DNA of 39,196 nucleotides, from NCBI GenBank assembly GCA_002409975.1, contig DHOO01000043.1, positions 71,646 to 110,841 on the forward strand, in the 5' to 3' direction. How positions within the stretch are numbered: the stretch's first letter is position 1; every line of letters begins with the position of its first letter. The DNA is from Firmicutes bacterium UBA5388 (GTDB taxonomy: Bacteria > Bacillota > UBA4882 > UBA10575). Below are positions 24,847-34,058 of the stretch, piece after piece. The notes beneath the pieces are model-generated. The model was given only the letters and a program-made list of their open reading frames with translations, did not search any database and was not told the origin of the DNA. The position numbers were made by a program, and so were the translations under genes.

Positions 24847-25422
24847 TTAACAGCTGCAACCTAAAGGGGCAAAAAAACCTTGTGGATGGGCACAAGCCGG
24901 GCAAACCTGAGGGGCTTCTGTACCCTCATGCACATAGCCGCAATTTCGACAAATCCACTTGATTGAGTTCTCCTTTTTAAAGACCATTCCCGCTTCTATA
25001 TTAGCTAAGTAAGCTTTAAATCGTCTTTCGTGGTTTTCTTCGGAAACGGCAATCGCCTCAAAAATTTTGGCGATCTTCTCAAATCCTTCTTCCCTAGCTA
25101 CTTTCGCATACTCGGGATACATCGCCGTCCATTCAAAATTCTCACCACTGGCGCTCATTTTAAGATTTTCCGCGGTATTACCAATTTTCCCCGCCGGAAA
25201 ACCAGCCTTAACCTCTACTTCGCTGCCTCCTTCCAACAATTTAAAGAGACGTTTGGCATGTTCCTTTTCTTGATTGGCTGTTTCCTCAAAGATATCCGCA
25301 ATCTCCACAAAACCCTCTTTCTTAGCTTGGCCGGCAAAAAAAGTATACCTGTTCCTGGCCTGTGATTCGCCGGCAAAAGCCGTAAGAATATTGATTTCCG
25401 TGCGTGTTCCTTTTAAACTCAT
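24847..25422 (-). CDS. Rubrerythrin
   Basis: 191 residues. A four-helix ferritin-like di-iron domain is followed by a C-terminal rubredoxin-like iron site. Di-iron ligands are seen in FAGESQARNRY (about residues 16-26), QEKEH (about 51-55) and SEENHERR (about 126-133). The FeS4 cysteines are in CRNCGYVH and CPACAHPQGFF. Rubrerythrins reduce hydrogen peroxide in the cytoplasm of anaerobes. A very good promoter precedes it, so it is probably well expressed as a single gene. The tail LGCSC is slightly longer than usual. Confidence 0.95.
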   Translation of the reverse strand: MSLKGTRTEINILTAFAGESQARNRYTFFAGQAKKEGFVEIADIFEETANQEKEHAKRLFKLLEGGSEVEVKAGFPAGKIGNTAENLKMSASGENFEWTAMYPEYAKVAREEGFEKIAKIFEAIAVSEENHERRFKAYLANIEAGMVFKKENSIKWICRNCGYVHEGTEAPQVCPACAHPQGFFAPLGCSC

Positions 25423-25495
25423 TACTTTATGATCCTCCTTTTAGTCTCATTATTCCTGATCTTCCAAACAATAATATTATCTCTAAGTAACTATG

Positions 25496-25524
25496 ATTAT
25501 ACCCGATCCAAAAGCGATAGTCAA
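25496..25524 (-). promoter_or_regulatory. Strong sigma-A promoter of rubrerythrin
   Basis: The minus strand reads TTGACT (25519-25524), exactly 17 bases, then TATAAT (25496-25501), about 70 bases before the start codon. No PerR-type box was recognised with confidence. Confidence 0.85.
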
Positions 25525-25592
25525 CCATATTTGTAATATATCATGCTTATTTTAAACCATGCTTAATATTAGTTTTTAGTATTATTCCCCTT

Positions 25593-25623
25593 AAAAAAAT
25601 AATACCGCGGACATCATCGCGGT
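25593..25623 (-). terminator. Rho-independent terminator of the Na/Pi cotransporter gene
   Basis: ACCGCG and CGCGGT pair around ATGATGTC on the minus strand, followed by ATTATTTTTTT. Confidence 0.85.
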
Positions 25624-25684
25624 CTTACATTTTGTTTTTTTAGAACCATATTGAGTATTTCGGAATAATCTCAAACCTGCCTTT

Positions 25685-27361
25685 TTACGTCCATTGCTGA
25701 TCTAGAACCGCCTCCGCAATATTATTACAATGATCAGCGATTCGTTCCAGGTTTCTCATTAATTCATTAAAGACCACTGCTGCTTTTGGGTTACAATAAC
25801 CAACATTGAGACGCTCTAAATGATTGATCCGGGCTTCCTTTTCTAAAATATCCATCAGACTCTCTAATTCCAGTACCTTCTGAGCTACTTCAAAATCCAT
25901 TTTCTTCATGGCCGTTAAACAACAGGTAAACATCTCTCCTGATAAGCTAAAAACTTTTTTCAAATCTTCTAATGCCATCTGCGAGAAAGTTATATGCTCA
26001 TCTTTCATATATATCTCAAGTTCCATAATATTAGTGCAATGGTCACCTATTCTTTCAAGATCTCCGGCAATATGCATCTGGTTCGCCAAAATATTTGATT
26101 GTCGTTCCGTCAATGAATTTTGAGAAATAATTGTAGATAAATAATGGATAATTTCAACCTGAAGATAGTCTAAGATATCTTCATTCTCCTGCACCTTTTC
26201 CATGTCAGAAGTTTGCACCGCCGGATTAAGAAAGTTATCTACTCCCGATAACATTTGTTGAGAGATAATCCCCATGCGTAGTAATTCTTTAGCTGATAAA
26301 TTTAGCGCAAATTCAGCGTTATTTAAAACGTGGGAATCTAGGTATTTGACACCCTTTTCCACAGAAGGATCTTCACCCGGGAAGAACTTGGTAACCAAAT
26401 CAGCCAGAAACTTAACAAAAGGAAGCCAAACTATAGTATTCAATATATTAAAAGAGGTATGGGCATTAGCAATCTGCCTTGAGATCACCCCAGCTTCCGT
26501 TATTCCGGTGGCCGGATTAGCGACAGGTGATATTTTGGTGACAAAGAGGATAAAAAGTGGGAATAAAAGCAGACAAACAAGCGTGCCAAAGAGGTTAAAT
26601 AAGGTATGAGATAAGGCTGAGCGTTTAGCGACCCGGTTCGAGCCAATACTTGCTAAAATAGCTGTGATCGTAGTTCCTATGTTGCTACCTAACAAAATTG
26701 GAACAGCTCCTTGTAACGGAATAAGAGCATGGACTACTCCCCCTTCCACTACTGGCTGGGAAGCCAGACTTTGTAACACCCCAATAACTGCGCTACTACT
26801 CTGAATAATTATTGTTAACAACGTCCCTACTAGCAATCCCCAGATTGGATGTTTACTCATGGCCGTAATCAAATCTAAACTGGCTTTATTACTAGCTAAT
26901 GGTTTAAGTACGTCAGACATGGTATTTAATCCAATAAATAGAATCCCAAAACCAAAAATAACCTGCCCTAGATGTTTTAAATGCTTTTTATGGCTAAAAA
27001 AGAAAAGAATAAAGCCAATAGCCGCTACCGGGTAGGCATAATCGCCTAGCTTGAAGGCGATCAGTTGCGCTGTGATAGTAGTCCCAATATTAGCCCCCAT
27101 TATTACTCCAATGGCCTGCGTTAAATTCATTAAACCAGCATTCACAAACCCGATAATCATCACTGTAGTGGCGCTACTACTCTGTAGAATAGCAGTGACA
27201 ATCGTTCCAACTACTACTCCCATTATGGGGTTTTTAGTAATGGCTTCCAGAATCTTACGCATTTTATTCCCAGCAACCTTCTTCAAGCCTTCACTCATAA
27301 GGGTCATACCATAAATAAATAAGGCTAAACCTCCGGCCACTCCAAAAAGTATAGTTTTCAT
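25685..27361 (-). CDS. Na/Pi cotransporter family protein with PhoU-like C-terminal domain
   Basis: 558 residues. The N-terminal about 340 residues hold two inverted Na/Pi-cotransport repeats, each with the QSSSA signature (about residues 60-64 and 187-191) and the GANIGTT/GSNIGTT segments (about 89-95 and 225-231). The rest is a helical PhoU-like domain with ERIGDHC and ERIADHC motifs. It likely takes up phosphate with sodium, or a related anion, at the cytoplasmic membrane. GGAGG is 6 bases before the ATG. It is a single-gene unit with its own terminator. The actual substrate has not been proved for many members of this family. Confidence 0.92.
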   Translation of the reverse strand: MKTILFGVAGGLALFIYGMTLMSEGLKKVAGNKMRKILEAITKNPIMGVVVGTIVTAILQSSSATTVMIIGFVNAGLMNLTQAIGVIMGANIGTTITAQLIAFKLGDYAYPVAAIGFILFFFSHKKHLKHLGQVIFGFGILFIGLNTMSDVLKPLASNKASLDLITAMSKHPIWGLLVGTLLTIIIQSSSAVIGVLQSLASQPVVEGGVVHALIPLQGAVPILLGSNIGTTITAILASIGSNRVAKRSALSHTLFNLFGTLVCLLLFPLFILFVTKISPVANPATGITEAGVISRQIANAHTSFNILNTIVWLPFVKFLADLVTKFFPGEDPSVEKGVKYLDSHVLNNAEFALNLSAKELLRMGIISQQMLSGVDNFLNPAVQTSDMEKVQENEDILDYLQVEIIHYLSTIISQNSLTERQSNILANQMHIAGDLERIGDHCTNIMELEIYMKDEHITFSQMALEDLKKVFSLSGEMFTCCLTAMKKMDFEVAQKVLELESLMDILEKEARINHLERLNVGYCNPKAAVVFNELMRNLERIADHCNNIAEAVLDQQWT

Positions 27362-27641
27362 CAGAACCCTCCGTTATCTTGATTTAGTTTTTCCATAAGG
27401 TAAAAACAGTGGTGATTTTTACATTGAAAAATAATTATAAATCAAAAAATCTATAAAATACATACCTGTTTTCGTTCCCGGAAGGGAAAAACCTCTTTAC
27501 TCAAATAATAACGAAAGGCTTAGAAAACAGAAGATAATATAAGATATATTCATAATATGCCCCAATCTACACTCTTATTTTTCAAGAGAATTAAATAGAT
27601 TTTAACTACTATTTAATTCCTTCGTAAATCATCTCCTACCT
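27362..27641. other. Intergenic region upstream of the Na/Pi cotransporter
   Basis: No gene seen. It is very AT-rich, with a minus-strand TATAAT near 27440 that lacks a good -35 partner, and a short TTCCC-TTCC-GGGAA hairpin near 27475-27490. No PhoB/PhoP-type direct repeats were recognised. Confidence 0.3.
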
Positions 27642-27668
27642 GAGGGAATTGCATACTTACTATATCAT
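27642..27668 (+). repeat. MITE-like repeat, half copy E
   Basis: CTGAGGGAATTGCATA is identical to the left terminus of copy D. The rest of the element is missing, and the deoC stop codon begins just beyond it. Confidence 0.45.
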
Positions 27669-27670
27669 AC

Positions 27671-28453
27671 CTAAGCAGGAGGCTTCTCTTGTACGATTTT
27701 CAGACCGGAACTAGTTCCCAACCTATTGGCTCCAGCTTTAATCATCGCCTCAGCAGTAATATAATCTCGAATCCCACCAGAAGCCTTGACTCCCATCCCT
27801 GATCCGACAATCTTTCTCATCAAAGAGACATCATCGGAAGTAGCCCCAGCTTTTCCAAATCCCGTTGAGGTCTTAACAAAATCAGCGCCAGCGTATTTAG
27901 CTAAGAGACAGGCTCTAATTTTTTCTTCCTCGGCCAAAAAGCAAGTTTCAATAATAACTTTCGTTAAAGCTTGACAGGCAGCAGTTTCAACCACAGCTTT
28001 AATGTCTTCATAAACCAAATTGTAAAATCCGGATTTTAGGGCCCCAATATTAATTACCATGTCTACTTCGCCCGCGCCATTTTCTATAGCTTCCCTGGCT
28101 TCTTCAGCTTTCACCCGAAAGGTTGTGGCGCCTAAAGGAAACCCAATAACCGTACAGACTTTTACCCCACTCTCCCCCAATAAACGGGCGGCCAAACGGA
28201 CATATCCCGGGTTAACACAAACAGAAGCAAACCCGAAATCTTTCGCTTCAGCACATAGTCTTTCGATCTCATTAAAAGTAGCATCTGATCTTAGCAACGT
28301 ATGGTCGATCATCTTTGCCAAATCGTGGGGAGAATCTGAGCCTTCTTCTGACCTAAACTCCCGGGACCGGGTATAGTTCTTAAATCCTTCTTCTCCAAGT
28401 TCAATTGTTAACTCCCGAGCAATCTTCTCTATTAACTCATCAATCTTCACCAT
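27671..28453 (-). CDS. deoC: Deoxyribose-phosphate aldolase
   Basis: About 260 residues. DeoC active-site segments are all present: MIDHTLL (about 47-53), KVIIETCFL (about 160-168, proton-relay lysine), FVKTSTGF with the Schiff-base lysine (about 190) and VKASGGIRD (about 217-225). The enzyme cleaves 2-deoxyribose 5-phosphate to acetaldehyde and glyceraldehyde 3-phosphate in nucleoside salvage. An N-terminal extension of about 40 charged residues precedes the core, as in some Bacillota homologues. The start is ATG at 28453, 6 bases after GGAGG, rather than the TTG one codon earlier. Confidence 0.95.
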   Translation of the reverse strand: MVKIDELIEKIARELTIELGEEGFKNYTRSREFRSEEGSDSPHDLAKMIDHTLLRSDATFNEIERLCAEAKDFGFASVCVNPGYVRLAARLLGESGVKVCTVIGFPLGATTFRVKAEEAREAIENGAGEVDMVINIGALKSGFYNLVYEDIKAVVETAACQALTKVIIETCFLAEEEKIRACLLAKYAGADFVKTSTGFGKAGATSDDVSLMRKIVGSGMGVKASGGIRDYITAEAMIKAGANRLGTSSGLKIVQEKPPA

Positions 28454-28490
28454 CAACCACCTCCATAAAAAATAACAGTTAGGAGAATTG

Positions 28491-28600
28491 CATATTACCT
28501 TAAGCGCATATTTGTCCAGTCTAGAAAATGTTTAGGTTCCTAGTGGGCCATCAACTTATTGTGGCCAAAATGCTAAATAGTGAATTATGCAATTCTTTAA
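28491..28600. repeat. MITE-like repeat, copy F (complete ends)
   Basis: It starts AGAATTGCATATTACC and ends GAATTATGCAATTCT, near-perfect terminal inverted repeats about 110 bases apart. The inner TTGTGGCCAAAATGCTAAAT is a diverged form of the family block. It lies in the gene-free spacer between deoC and the CBS protein gene (28454-28755). Confidence 0.65.
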
Positions 28601-28683
28601 GTTAAAATAACTACCTGTTAATAATTTCTGGATTACAGTCAGTATTCCTTCTCCTATCAATCTCGCCAAAACCTTTTATAACT

Positions 28684-28720
28684 TCAGAAAGAGAAAGGTG
28701 GTCTGCCTTTCTCTTTCTGA
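28684..28720 (-). terminator. Hairpin downstream of the CBS-protein gene
   Basis: TCAGAAAGAGAAAGG and its exact complement flank a 7-base loop. U-rich sequence is weak on both sides, but the position 36 bases after the stop suits a terminator. Confidence 0.65.
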
Positions 28721-28755
28721 TTTAAATTATTACAGTCTTTTGTATTCAGAATGAT

Positions 28756-29196
28756 TTAAATTTTTTCTGGCCGAGAAGGTTGGGAAATCTCTCCTAAGGT
28801 ACTAGCCACTTCCACATCATGTTTTGCTTGGGTAGCCAGATCTCCTAAAGAAACCATGCCTACCAACTGGTTGTTTTCAACCACTGGTAACCTTCGGATC
28901 TGTTGTTGGGACATCAATTCCGCCACCTGATTTAGTTCCATCTCTGGTGCTATGGTTTTCACTGTAGTAGTCATTATCTCTCGGACTGGAATAGTACTGG
29001 GGTTTTTCCCGTGGGCCACGTTGCGTACTACGATATCCCTGTCCGTCACTATTCCTACTAAGTTTGGGCCCTCACAAACTGGAATAGAACCGACATCATG
29101 TTTCTGCATCAAGCGCGCAGTCTCCACTACCGTAGTCTCTGGACTAACAAAAGCAACTTTATCGGTCATGATCTCCTTTATCTTCAGAAAAATCAT
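28756..29196 (-). CDS. CBS-domain-pair protein
   Basis: 146 residues made of two CBS motifs: VKF/KIKEIMTDKV to VGIVTDRDIV (about 5-55), and VREIMTTTVKTI to LVGMVSLGDLA (about 70-132). Stand-alone CBS pairs bind adenosine nucleotides and act as energy or redox sensors for partner proteins; no partner is evident here. The start is uncertain. The ATG at 29196 directly abuts AGGAGG, too close for that site. A CTG three codons on (29187) would give KIKEIM at the N-terminus with proper spacing, and an ATG in EIMTDK is also possible. Confidence 0.88.
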   Translation of the reverse strand: MIFLKIKEIMTDKVAFVSPETTVVETARLMQKHDVGSIPVCEGPNLVGIVTDRDIVVRNVAHGKNPSTIPVREIMTTTVKTIAPEMELNQVAELMSQQQIRRLPVVENNQLVGMVSLGDLATQAKHDVEVASTLGEISQPSRPEKI

Positions 29197-29300
29197 CCTC
29201 CTCTGTTTTCTCTAGCTTTCCCTCTGAATCTTAATTAATTCACACCCATTTTCAGCTACATCTTTATTTTTCCGTTCCTGCTACATTAAAATTACATAAT

Positions 29301-29368
29301 TTAAGGAATTGAATAATTCTATTATTTAAGATTTGACCGCAATACAAGCTAACTATTCAATTTCCTCA
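29301..29368 (-). repeat. MITE-like repeat, copy G
   Basis: Minus strand: GAGGAAATTGAATAG, then GCTTGTATTGCGGTCAAATC and TTAAATAATAGAATTATTCA, ending ATTCCTTAA. It aligns along its whole length with copy D, including the GCTTGTAT and GGTCAAATCTTAAATAA blocks. Confidence 0.65.
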
Positions 29369-29445
29369 CATGATAAAAGTCGGATAACTAAATATTACTA
29401 CCGTAACTGACTACAGTTACAATTTTAAACCAATACCTGTAGAAA

Positions 29446-29470
29446 TAAAAAAGAGCAGGAAACCCTGCTC
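29446..29470 (-). terminator. Rho-independent terminator of the gltX-cdaA-glmM unit
   Basis: GAGCAGG-GTTT-CCTGCTC followed by TTTTTTATTT on the minus strand. The first arm overlaps the glmM stop codon. Confidence 0.88.
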
Positions 29471-30821
29471 ACGTTAACTCTTCTTTGATTACGGCTGCAA
29501 TCTCTTTCACCATCGTATTTAGAACCTTCTGGTCAGGACCTTCTGCCATTACCCGGATTAAGGGCTCTGTCCCTGAAGCGCGGACAAATATTCGCCCCTT
29601 CTCCCCTAACTGCTGTTGATAATAGGCCACGACCTTAGTAATATTTTCGTTTCTTTCCCACTGTTCTTTCTTCTTGACCCTTACATTCTCCAACAGCTGG
29701 GGGTATTTTGTAACCCTTTTTTTTAGTTCAGATAAGGGTTTACCTGCTCGAATCATCGTCCCCAATAATTGTAGAGAGGTCACGAGCCCATCCCCAGTAG
29801 TGTTGTATTTTAAGAAAATGATATGTCCGGACTGCTCGCCACCAAGGATTAAACCTTTTTCTAACATAGTGGCCAAAACTTTTCGATCCCCGTTTTCGGT
29901 AACCTCAACCTCTCCGCCAGCCTTACGAAAAGCATCAATTAATCCCAAATTACTATAAACAGTCACCGCGATCTTATTGTGGGGGAGCAATCCATCCTCT
30001 AGCAATTGTAAGCCACAGATACCGACGATCAGATCGCCATCTATGATCTCTCCCTTGTCATCTACAGCAATTACCCGGTCTCCATCCCCATCATAAGCAA
30101 ATCCAATCTCTGCGCCATGTTTAACTACTTCTGCCCGTAGTTCCAATGGGTTGGTAGAACCACAGTTTACGTTAATCCGCGATCCATCGTTTTCATTATT
30201 TAAAGGAATTACTCTTGCCCCCAATGCTTCAAAGACTTGGGGCGCTAGCTGATAGGTAGCTCCGAAAGCACAGTCTAAGACCACTGTAAGCCCGTCAAAC
30301 CTTTCTTTAATTGTTCTCATCAGGAACCTGGAGTATTCTCTGTCAATCCCGGTTCTACAGATTACGCGACCGATCGCCAGTTTAGTAGGGCGAGCGATCT
30401 GACTGGCCATCTTTTCTGGAAGATAGGACTCAATCTCATCTTCCACCTCATCAGGGAGTTTATAACCATCTGCATTAAAGAATTTTATTCCGTTATCTTC
30501 AACTGGATTATGAGAGGCGGAAATCATCACTCCGGCATCAGCCTCTAGCTTTCTAATTAAATAAGCCACACCTGGTGTCGGCGCCACTCCGAGAAGCTCC
30601 GTATTAACGCCCACAGAGGTAATTCCAGCCACCAAAGCTGCTTCCAACATTTCTCCGGAAACTCTAGTATCTCTCCCTACTAACATTCTTCCGGTCTGAT
30701 TCAGGTTCTTCTTTTTTAATAAGACATGGGCTGCTGCTCGTCCCAGTTTAAAAGCAAGTTCCGGGGTAAGATCAAGATTGGCGATTCCTCTCACTCCATC
30801 AGTTCCAAATAATCTTCCCAT
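29469..30821 (-). CDS. glmM: Phosphoglucosamine mutase
   Basis: About 450 residues, the full GlmM length. FGTDGVRG is at the N-terminus, the phosphoserine loop is ISASHNPVEDNG (about residues 96-107), the Mg loop is YDGDGDRVIA (about 238-247) and the phosphate-binding loop is RASGTEPLIRV near the end. It converts glucosamine 6-phosphate to glucosamine 1-phosphate for peptidoglycan precursors. In Bacillota GlmM also binds and inhibits CdaA, encoded two genes upstream. The start is the second ATG (30821), 7 bases after GGAG; the first (30827) is too close to it. Confidence 0.96.
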   Translation of the reverse strand: MGRLFGTDGVRGIANLDLTPELAFKLGRAAAHVLLKKKNLNQTGRMLVGRDTRVSGEMLEAALVAGITSVGVNTELLGVAPTPGVAYLIRKLEADAGVMISASHNPVEDNGIKFFNADGYKLPDEVEDEIESYLPEKMASQIARPTKLAIGRVICRTGIDREYSRFLMRTIKERFDGLTVVLDCAFGATYQLAPQVFEALGARVIPLNNENDGSRINVNCGSTNPLELRAEVVKHGAEIGFAYDGDGDRVIAVDDKGEIIDGDLIVGICGLQLLEDGLLPHNKIAVTVYSNLGLIDAFRKAGGEVEVTENGDRKVLATMLEKGLILGGEQSGHIIFLKYNTTGDGLVTSLQLLGTMIRAGKPLSELKKRVTKYPQLLENVRVKKKEQWERNENITKVVAYYQQQLGEKGRIFVRASGTEPLIRVMAEGPDQKVLNTMVKEIAAVIKEELT

Positions 30822-30836
30822 CAGCATTCTCCATTC

Positions 30837-31391
30837 TTAGCCTCTTGTCAAGGGGGGCTTATTTTTTTGTTGGTTTATAGATCGGGTCAGCAACCTCACC
30901 ACTTCGTTGCCAAAACCCTCCGCTGCTTCCGGTCCATTGGCCGTAACAATCCAACCATCCGTTTGGACTGGGTTTCCGGTATAAATAGAGCCAGCTCTTT
31001 TTAATTCCTCTGCGCCATCTATATACACGGTTGCCTGCTTTCCCTTGAGCAGACCGGCCCTGGCTAAAATAACAGGAGCAATACAAATCGCTGCTAACAC
31101 TTTTCCTGCTTTTAGAAAACTATTCGCCAATGAATGAGCTGTCGGATCATCAAAATATTGTTCCGCTCCACCCCCACCGACAAAAATTAAAGCATCATAT
31201 TTTTCTACGTTTATTTGTGATAATAGAAGGTCTGGTTGCACTCGGGCCCCAAGCTTTCCTACGGCTTCCTTCATTGTAGTAGATGCGGTTTCAACTTTAA
31301 TCCCCGCCTTTTCCAACAGATTTTTGGGGACAAGATACTCCTCATCTCTAAAAACTTGTTCCGCGATCACAAAAACCGCTTTTTTTCTCAC
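30837..31391 (-). CDS. DJ-1/PfpI family protein
   Basis: About 184 residues from the GTG at 31391. AAGGAAGG lies 9 bases upstream of it; the ATG at 31400 touches that site. The nucleophile cysteine is in AAICIAPVILARAG, with VGGGGAEQYFDD before it. Family members are glyoxalases, chaperone-like proteins or proteases, and the activity cannot be assigned. It occupies the place usually taken by cdaR between cdaA and glmM. The spacer to cdaA is 90 bases and to glmM about 15, so co-transcription with glmM is likely. Confidence 0.9.
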   Translation of the reverse strand: MRKKAVFVIAEQVFRDEEYLVPKNLLEKAGIKVETASTTMKEAVGKLGARVQPDLLLSQINVEKYDALIFVGGGGAEQYFDDPTAHSLANSFLKAGKVLAAICIAPVILARAGLLKGKQATVYIDGAEELKRAGSIYTGNPVQTDGWIVTANGPEAAEGFGNEVVRLLTRSINQQKNKPPLTRG

Positions 31392-31481
31392 ATATATCAT
31401 CCTTCCTTTTTTTCTAATTCTATGTTTAAGCTTTTTGCGTTGTATCCATATGTAATGAAAGTGTTAGCATAAGAAAACTCT

Positions 31482-32321
31482 TTAACTATCCATCTTCCGA
31501 TAGAAAATATCTTTGGGTATTGTTATTCTTTCTTTATTTTTTTCCGCAAATTCTGCCCATAAATAGTCTAATAACTCCCCTTGTTTACTGCACTCTCTTA
31601 TTTCGCCATTGTTAACAACAGTAATTTTTCCCCGTTCTTCAGAGACAATTACTACTATCGCATCTGATTGTTCGCTCATTCCAACTCCCGCCCGATGTCT
31701 AGTCCCATAGCTCAGTGGCAAATCCACCCTGGTGGAGAGAGGTAAAATGCAGCTTGCCGCGGTAATACGATCACCTCTTATTATTACTGCGCCATCATGC
31801 AAAGGGGTATCTTTAAAAAAAAGCTGTTTAAGTAGAACAACGGATACTTCGGCGTCAATTAACTGTCCTGATTCTGCTACTTCTCGTAAGGGGATTTCAC
31901 GCTCTAAAATAATCAAAGCGCCCTTGTTTTCCCTGGCCATTTCCTCAGCAGTTTCTGCTATTATTTTAACCACATCGTAATTCTCACGAGGGGAAATAGC
32001 AAAGAAGCGAGCGAAAAAGTCGTTCTTCCCTAGTTCCTCTAATACTCTTCTCAGTTCCGGTTGGAAGAGAACCGGTAAGGCAATTACCATCACTCCCAGT
32101 AGATACTGGAGAAGTCCCCCCAGCATTACTAAATTTAACCTTTTAGTAACGACAGAGAAAGCAAAGACGATACCCAAGCCCTTCAACAAGGGTATCGCTT
32201 TTGTTCCCTTTAATAAAATAAAAATACGATAAAAGAGAAACAAAGATAACAGGAGATCCAAGATTAACACCGGAATCCCTTGTGCGTAAATTTTCTGTAA
32301 ATCAAAGGAGGGTATTTTCAA
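31482..32321 (-). CDS. cdaA: Diadenylate cyclase CdaA
   Basis: 279 residues. Three N-terminal membrane helices (to about residue 95) are followed by a DAC domain with the catalytic LHDGAVII (about 172-179) and GTRHRAGVG (about 205-213) motifs. It makes c-di-AMP from two ATP at the membrane, a second messenger for potassium and cell-wall control. TTG start with GAGGAAGA immediately upstream, 9 bases after the gltX stop, so it is probably co-transcribed with gltX. The usual regulator gene cdaR does not follow it. Confidence 0.95.
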   Translation of the reverse strand: MKIPSFDLQKIYAQGIPVLILDLLLSLFLFYRIFILLKGTKAIPLLKGLGIVFAFSVVTKRLNLVMLGGLLQYLLGVMVIALPVLFQPELRRVLEELGKNDFFARFFAISPRENYDVVKIIAETAEEMARENKGALIILEREIPLREVAESGQLIDAEVSVVLLKQLFFKDTPLHDGAVIIRGDRITAASCILPLSTRVDLPLSYGTRHRAGVGMSEQSDAIVVIVSEERGKITVVNNGEIRECSKQGELLDYLWAEFAEKNKERITIPKDIFYRKMDS

Positions 32322-32330
32322 TCTTCCTCT

Positions 32331-33812
32331 CTATGCATATTCCAGAACAGCAATCGCCTGCTGCAAGCGGTGGATAACTCTTGGTTTCCCTAAGGCAGCT
32401 AGCAGTTCAAATAAACCGGGAGTAGCGGTTTCACCAGTAACACTAATGCGCACAGGCATAAATACTCGACCCGGTTTTTCCCCCAGTGCCTCAGTTACAT
32501 CCCGTAACGACTTCTCTATCGTTTCCTCACTAAAATCCTCCAGTTTGCTAAAGGTCTCAACTATCTTTTTTAAAATGGCAGCGGTTTCTTCTGCTGTCCC
32601 TTTTTTAATAATAAGTACTTCCTTAGCTGGAGGCGAAATTTCTTCTTTCAAAAAATAGGAAACAGCCTTGCTAATCTCAGACAATAGTTTTATTCTTTCT
32701 TGGACCAAAGGTATGATTTTTGTTAAGTACGTTAGTTGCTCTCGAGGACAAGGATCAGGTAGTAACCCATCTTTTTGCAGAAAAGGCACACATCTTTTAG
32801 CCAGGTCTTCAGGGGATAATTTTCTGATATAAAGACCGTTATACCAGTCCAGTTTATCTAAGGAGAAGCTTACCGGGGAAGTACTAATCCGCTCAATCGA
32901 GAAAACCTTAGCCGCCTCCTCCAGAGTAAATAATTCCTGATCCGTTGACGGATGCCAACCAAGAAGTAAAAGAAAATTAACAAGAGCCTCAGGAAGGTAT
33001 CCCTTTTCTCTAAATTCGCGGACACTGGTAGCACCGTGCCTTTTACTTAGTTTCCCTTTTCCGTCGGGGGAGAGAAAAATCGGAAGATGGATAAAAGCAG
33101 GGAGTTCCCATCCAAAAGCCTGATATAACAAGAAGTGCCGGGGAGTGCTAACAATCCATTCCTCTCCCCTAATCACATGAGAAATCTCCATCAAATGATC
33201 ATCCACTACACTAGCTAAATGATAAGTAGGATACCCATCCGATTTTAATAAGACAAAATCATCAAGAGTTTCATGGTCAAAAACCATTTCCCCCCGCAAT
33301 TCATCTTTAACTTCTATTTTACCCTGTAAAGGGACCTTAAAACGGATAACATACTTCCTGCCTTGAGCTTTATACTCTTCAACTTGATCCCAGGTTAAAT
33401 CCCGGCAATGCCGATCATAGCCGGAAGGTTGATTATTTAGTTCTTGCTTTCCGCGCATCTCTTCCAGACGTTCTGGGGTACAAAAACAGTAATACGCCTT
33501 TCCCTTTTTAACAAGGTCTTCCGCATAATTTTGATAGAGATCCAATCTTTCCGATTGAAAGTAGGGACCTGCTTCCCCTCCAACATCCGGCCCTTCATCC
33601 CAATCTAAACCCATCCATTTGAGGCTGTTTTTTATATCTTCTACCGCATCGGGAACCAACCGATTGCGATCAGTATCTTCGATCCGTAGAATAAACGTTC
33701 CTCCAGTTTTTTTAGCTAACAGCCAATCATAAAGAGCTGTTCTAGCCCCTCCAATATGTTGGTAACCAGTGGGACTTGGCGCAAATCTTACTCTTACTAC
33801 TTTTTTACTCAA
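32331..33812 (-). CDS. gltX: Glutamyl-tRNA synthetase
   Basis: About 493 residues, the normal length. RFAPSPTGYQHIGGARTAL holds the class I HIGH-type motif near the N-terminus, and KLSKRHGA (about 253-260) is the KMSKS equivalent. A cysteine/histidine insert (CFCTPERLEE then CR) lies at about 110-140. The enzyme charges tRNA-Glu and, where GatCAB is used, possibly tRNA-Gln. The TTG at 33812 is the best start, 6 bases after GAGGTG; the GTG at 33821 is itself part of that ribosome site. No T-box leader is recognisable in the 246 bases upstream. Confidence 0.95.
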   Translation of the reverse strand: MSKKVVRVRFAPSPTGYQHIGGARTALYDWLLAKKTGGTFILRIEDTDRNRLVPDAVEDIKNSLKWMGLDWDEGPDVGGEAGPYFQSERLDLYQNYAEDLVKKGKAYYCFCTPERLEEMRGKQELNNQPSGYDRHCRDLTWDQVEEYKAQGRKYVIRFKVPLQGKIEVKDELRGEMVFDHETLDDFVLLKSDGYPTYHLASVVDDHLMEISHVIRGEEWIVSTPRHFLLYQAFGWELPAFIHLPIFLSPDGKGKLSKRHGATSVREFREKGYLPEALVNFLLLLGWHPSTDQELFTLEEAAKVFSIERISTSPVSFSLDKLDWYNGLYIRKLSPEDLAKRCVPFLQKDGLLPDPCPREQLTYLTKIIPLVQERIKLLSEISKAVSYFLKEEISPPAKEVLIIKKGTAEETAAILKKIVETFSKLEDFSEETIEKSLRDVTEALGEKPGRVFMPVRISVTGETATPGLFELLAALGKPRVIHRLQQAIAVLEYA

Positions 33813-33993
33813 ACAAAACACCTCGCGTTGGTAACATTTAGTTTATTTTTCGTCTTTTCTCTTTAAAAATCCTGCAATTTTAAAATAAAAGTCATAACCA
33901 CCGTAAAATGGAGTTTTACTGATTACTGGTTATCCAGTGCTTATCTTTGGAAGCAAGCAAAAGCCGAAAAAGCAAACAGCCAATACAAGCAAT

Positions 33994-34016
33994 AAAAAAA
34001 GCCAATCAAGGCTTGT
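33994..34016 (-). terminator. Rho-independent terminator of the mazEF-like pair
   Basis: AAGCC-TTGATT-GGCTT followed by TTTTT on the minus strand, 40 bases past the toxin gene stop. Confidence 0.7.
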
Positions 34017-34058
34017 TTTTAACGAGCGACCAGCGACTAAAAACGAGCAGAATCCTTC

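Noticed and set aside
33822..34058. T-box leader upstream of gltX
   Set aside because: No T-box consensus or specifier-stem arrangement was found, and the 5' part of this spacer is the terminator of the toxin-antitoxin pair.
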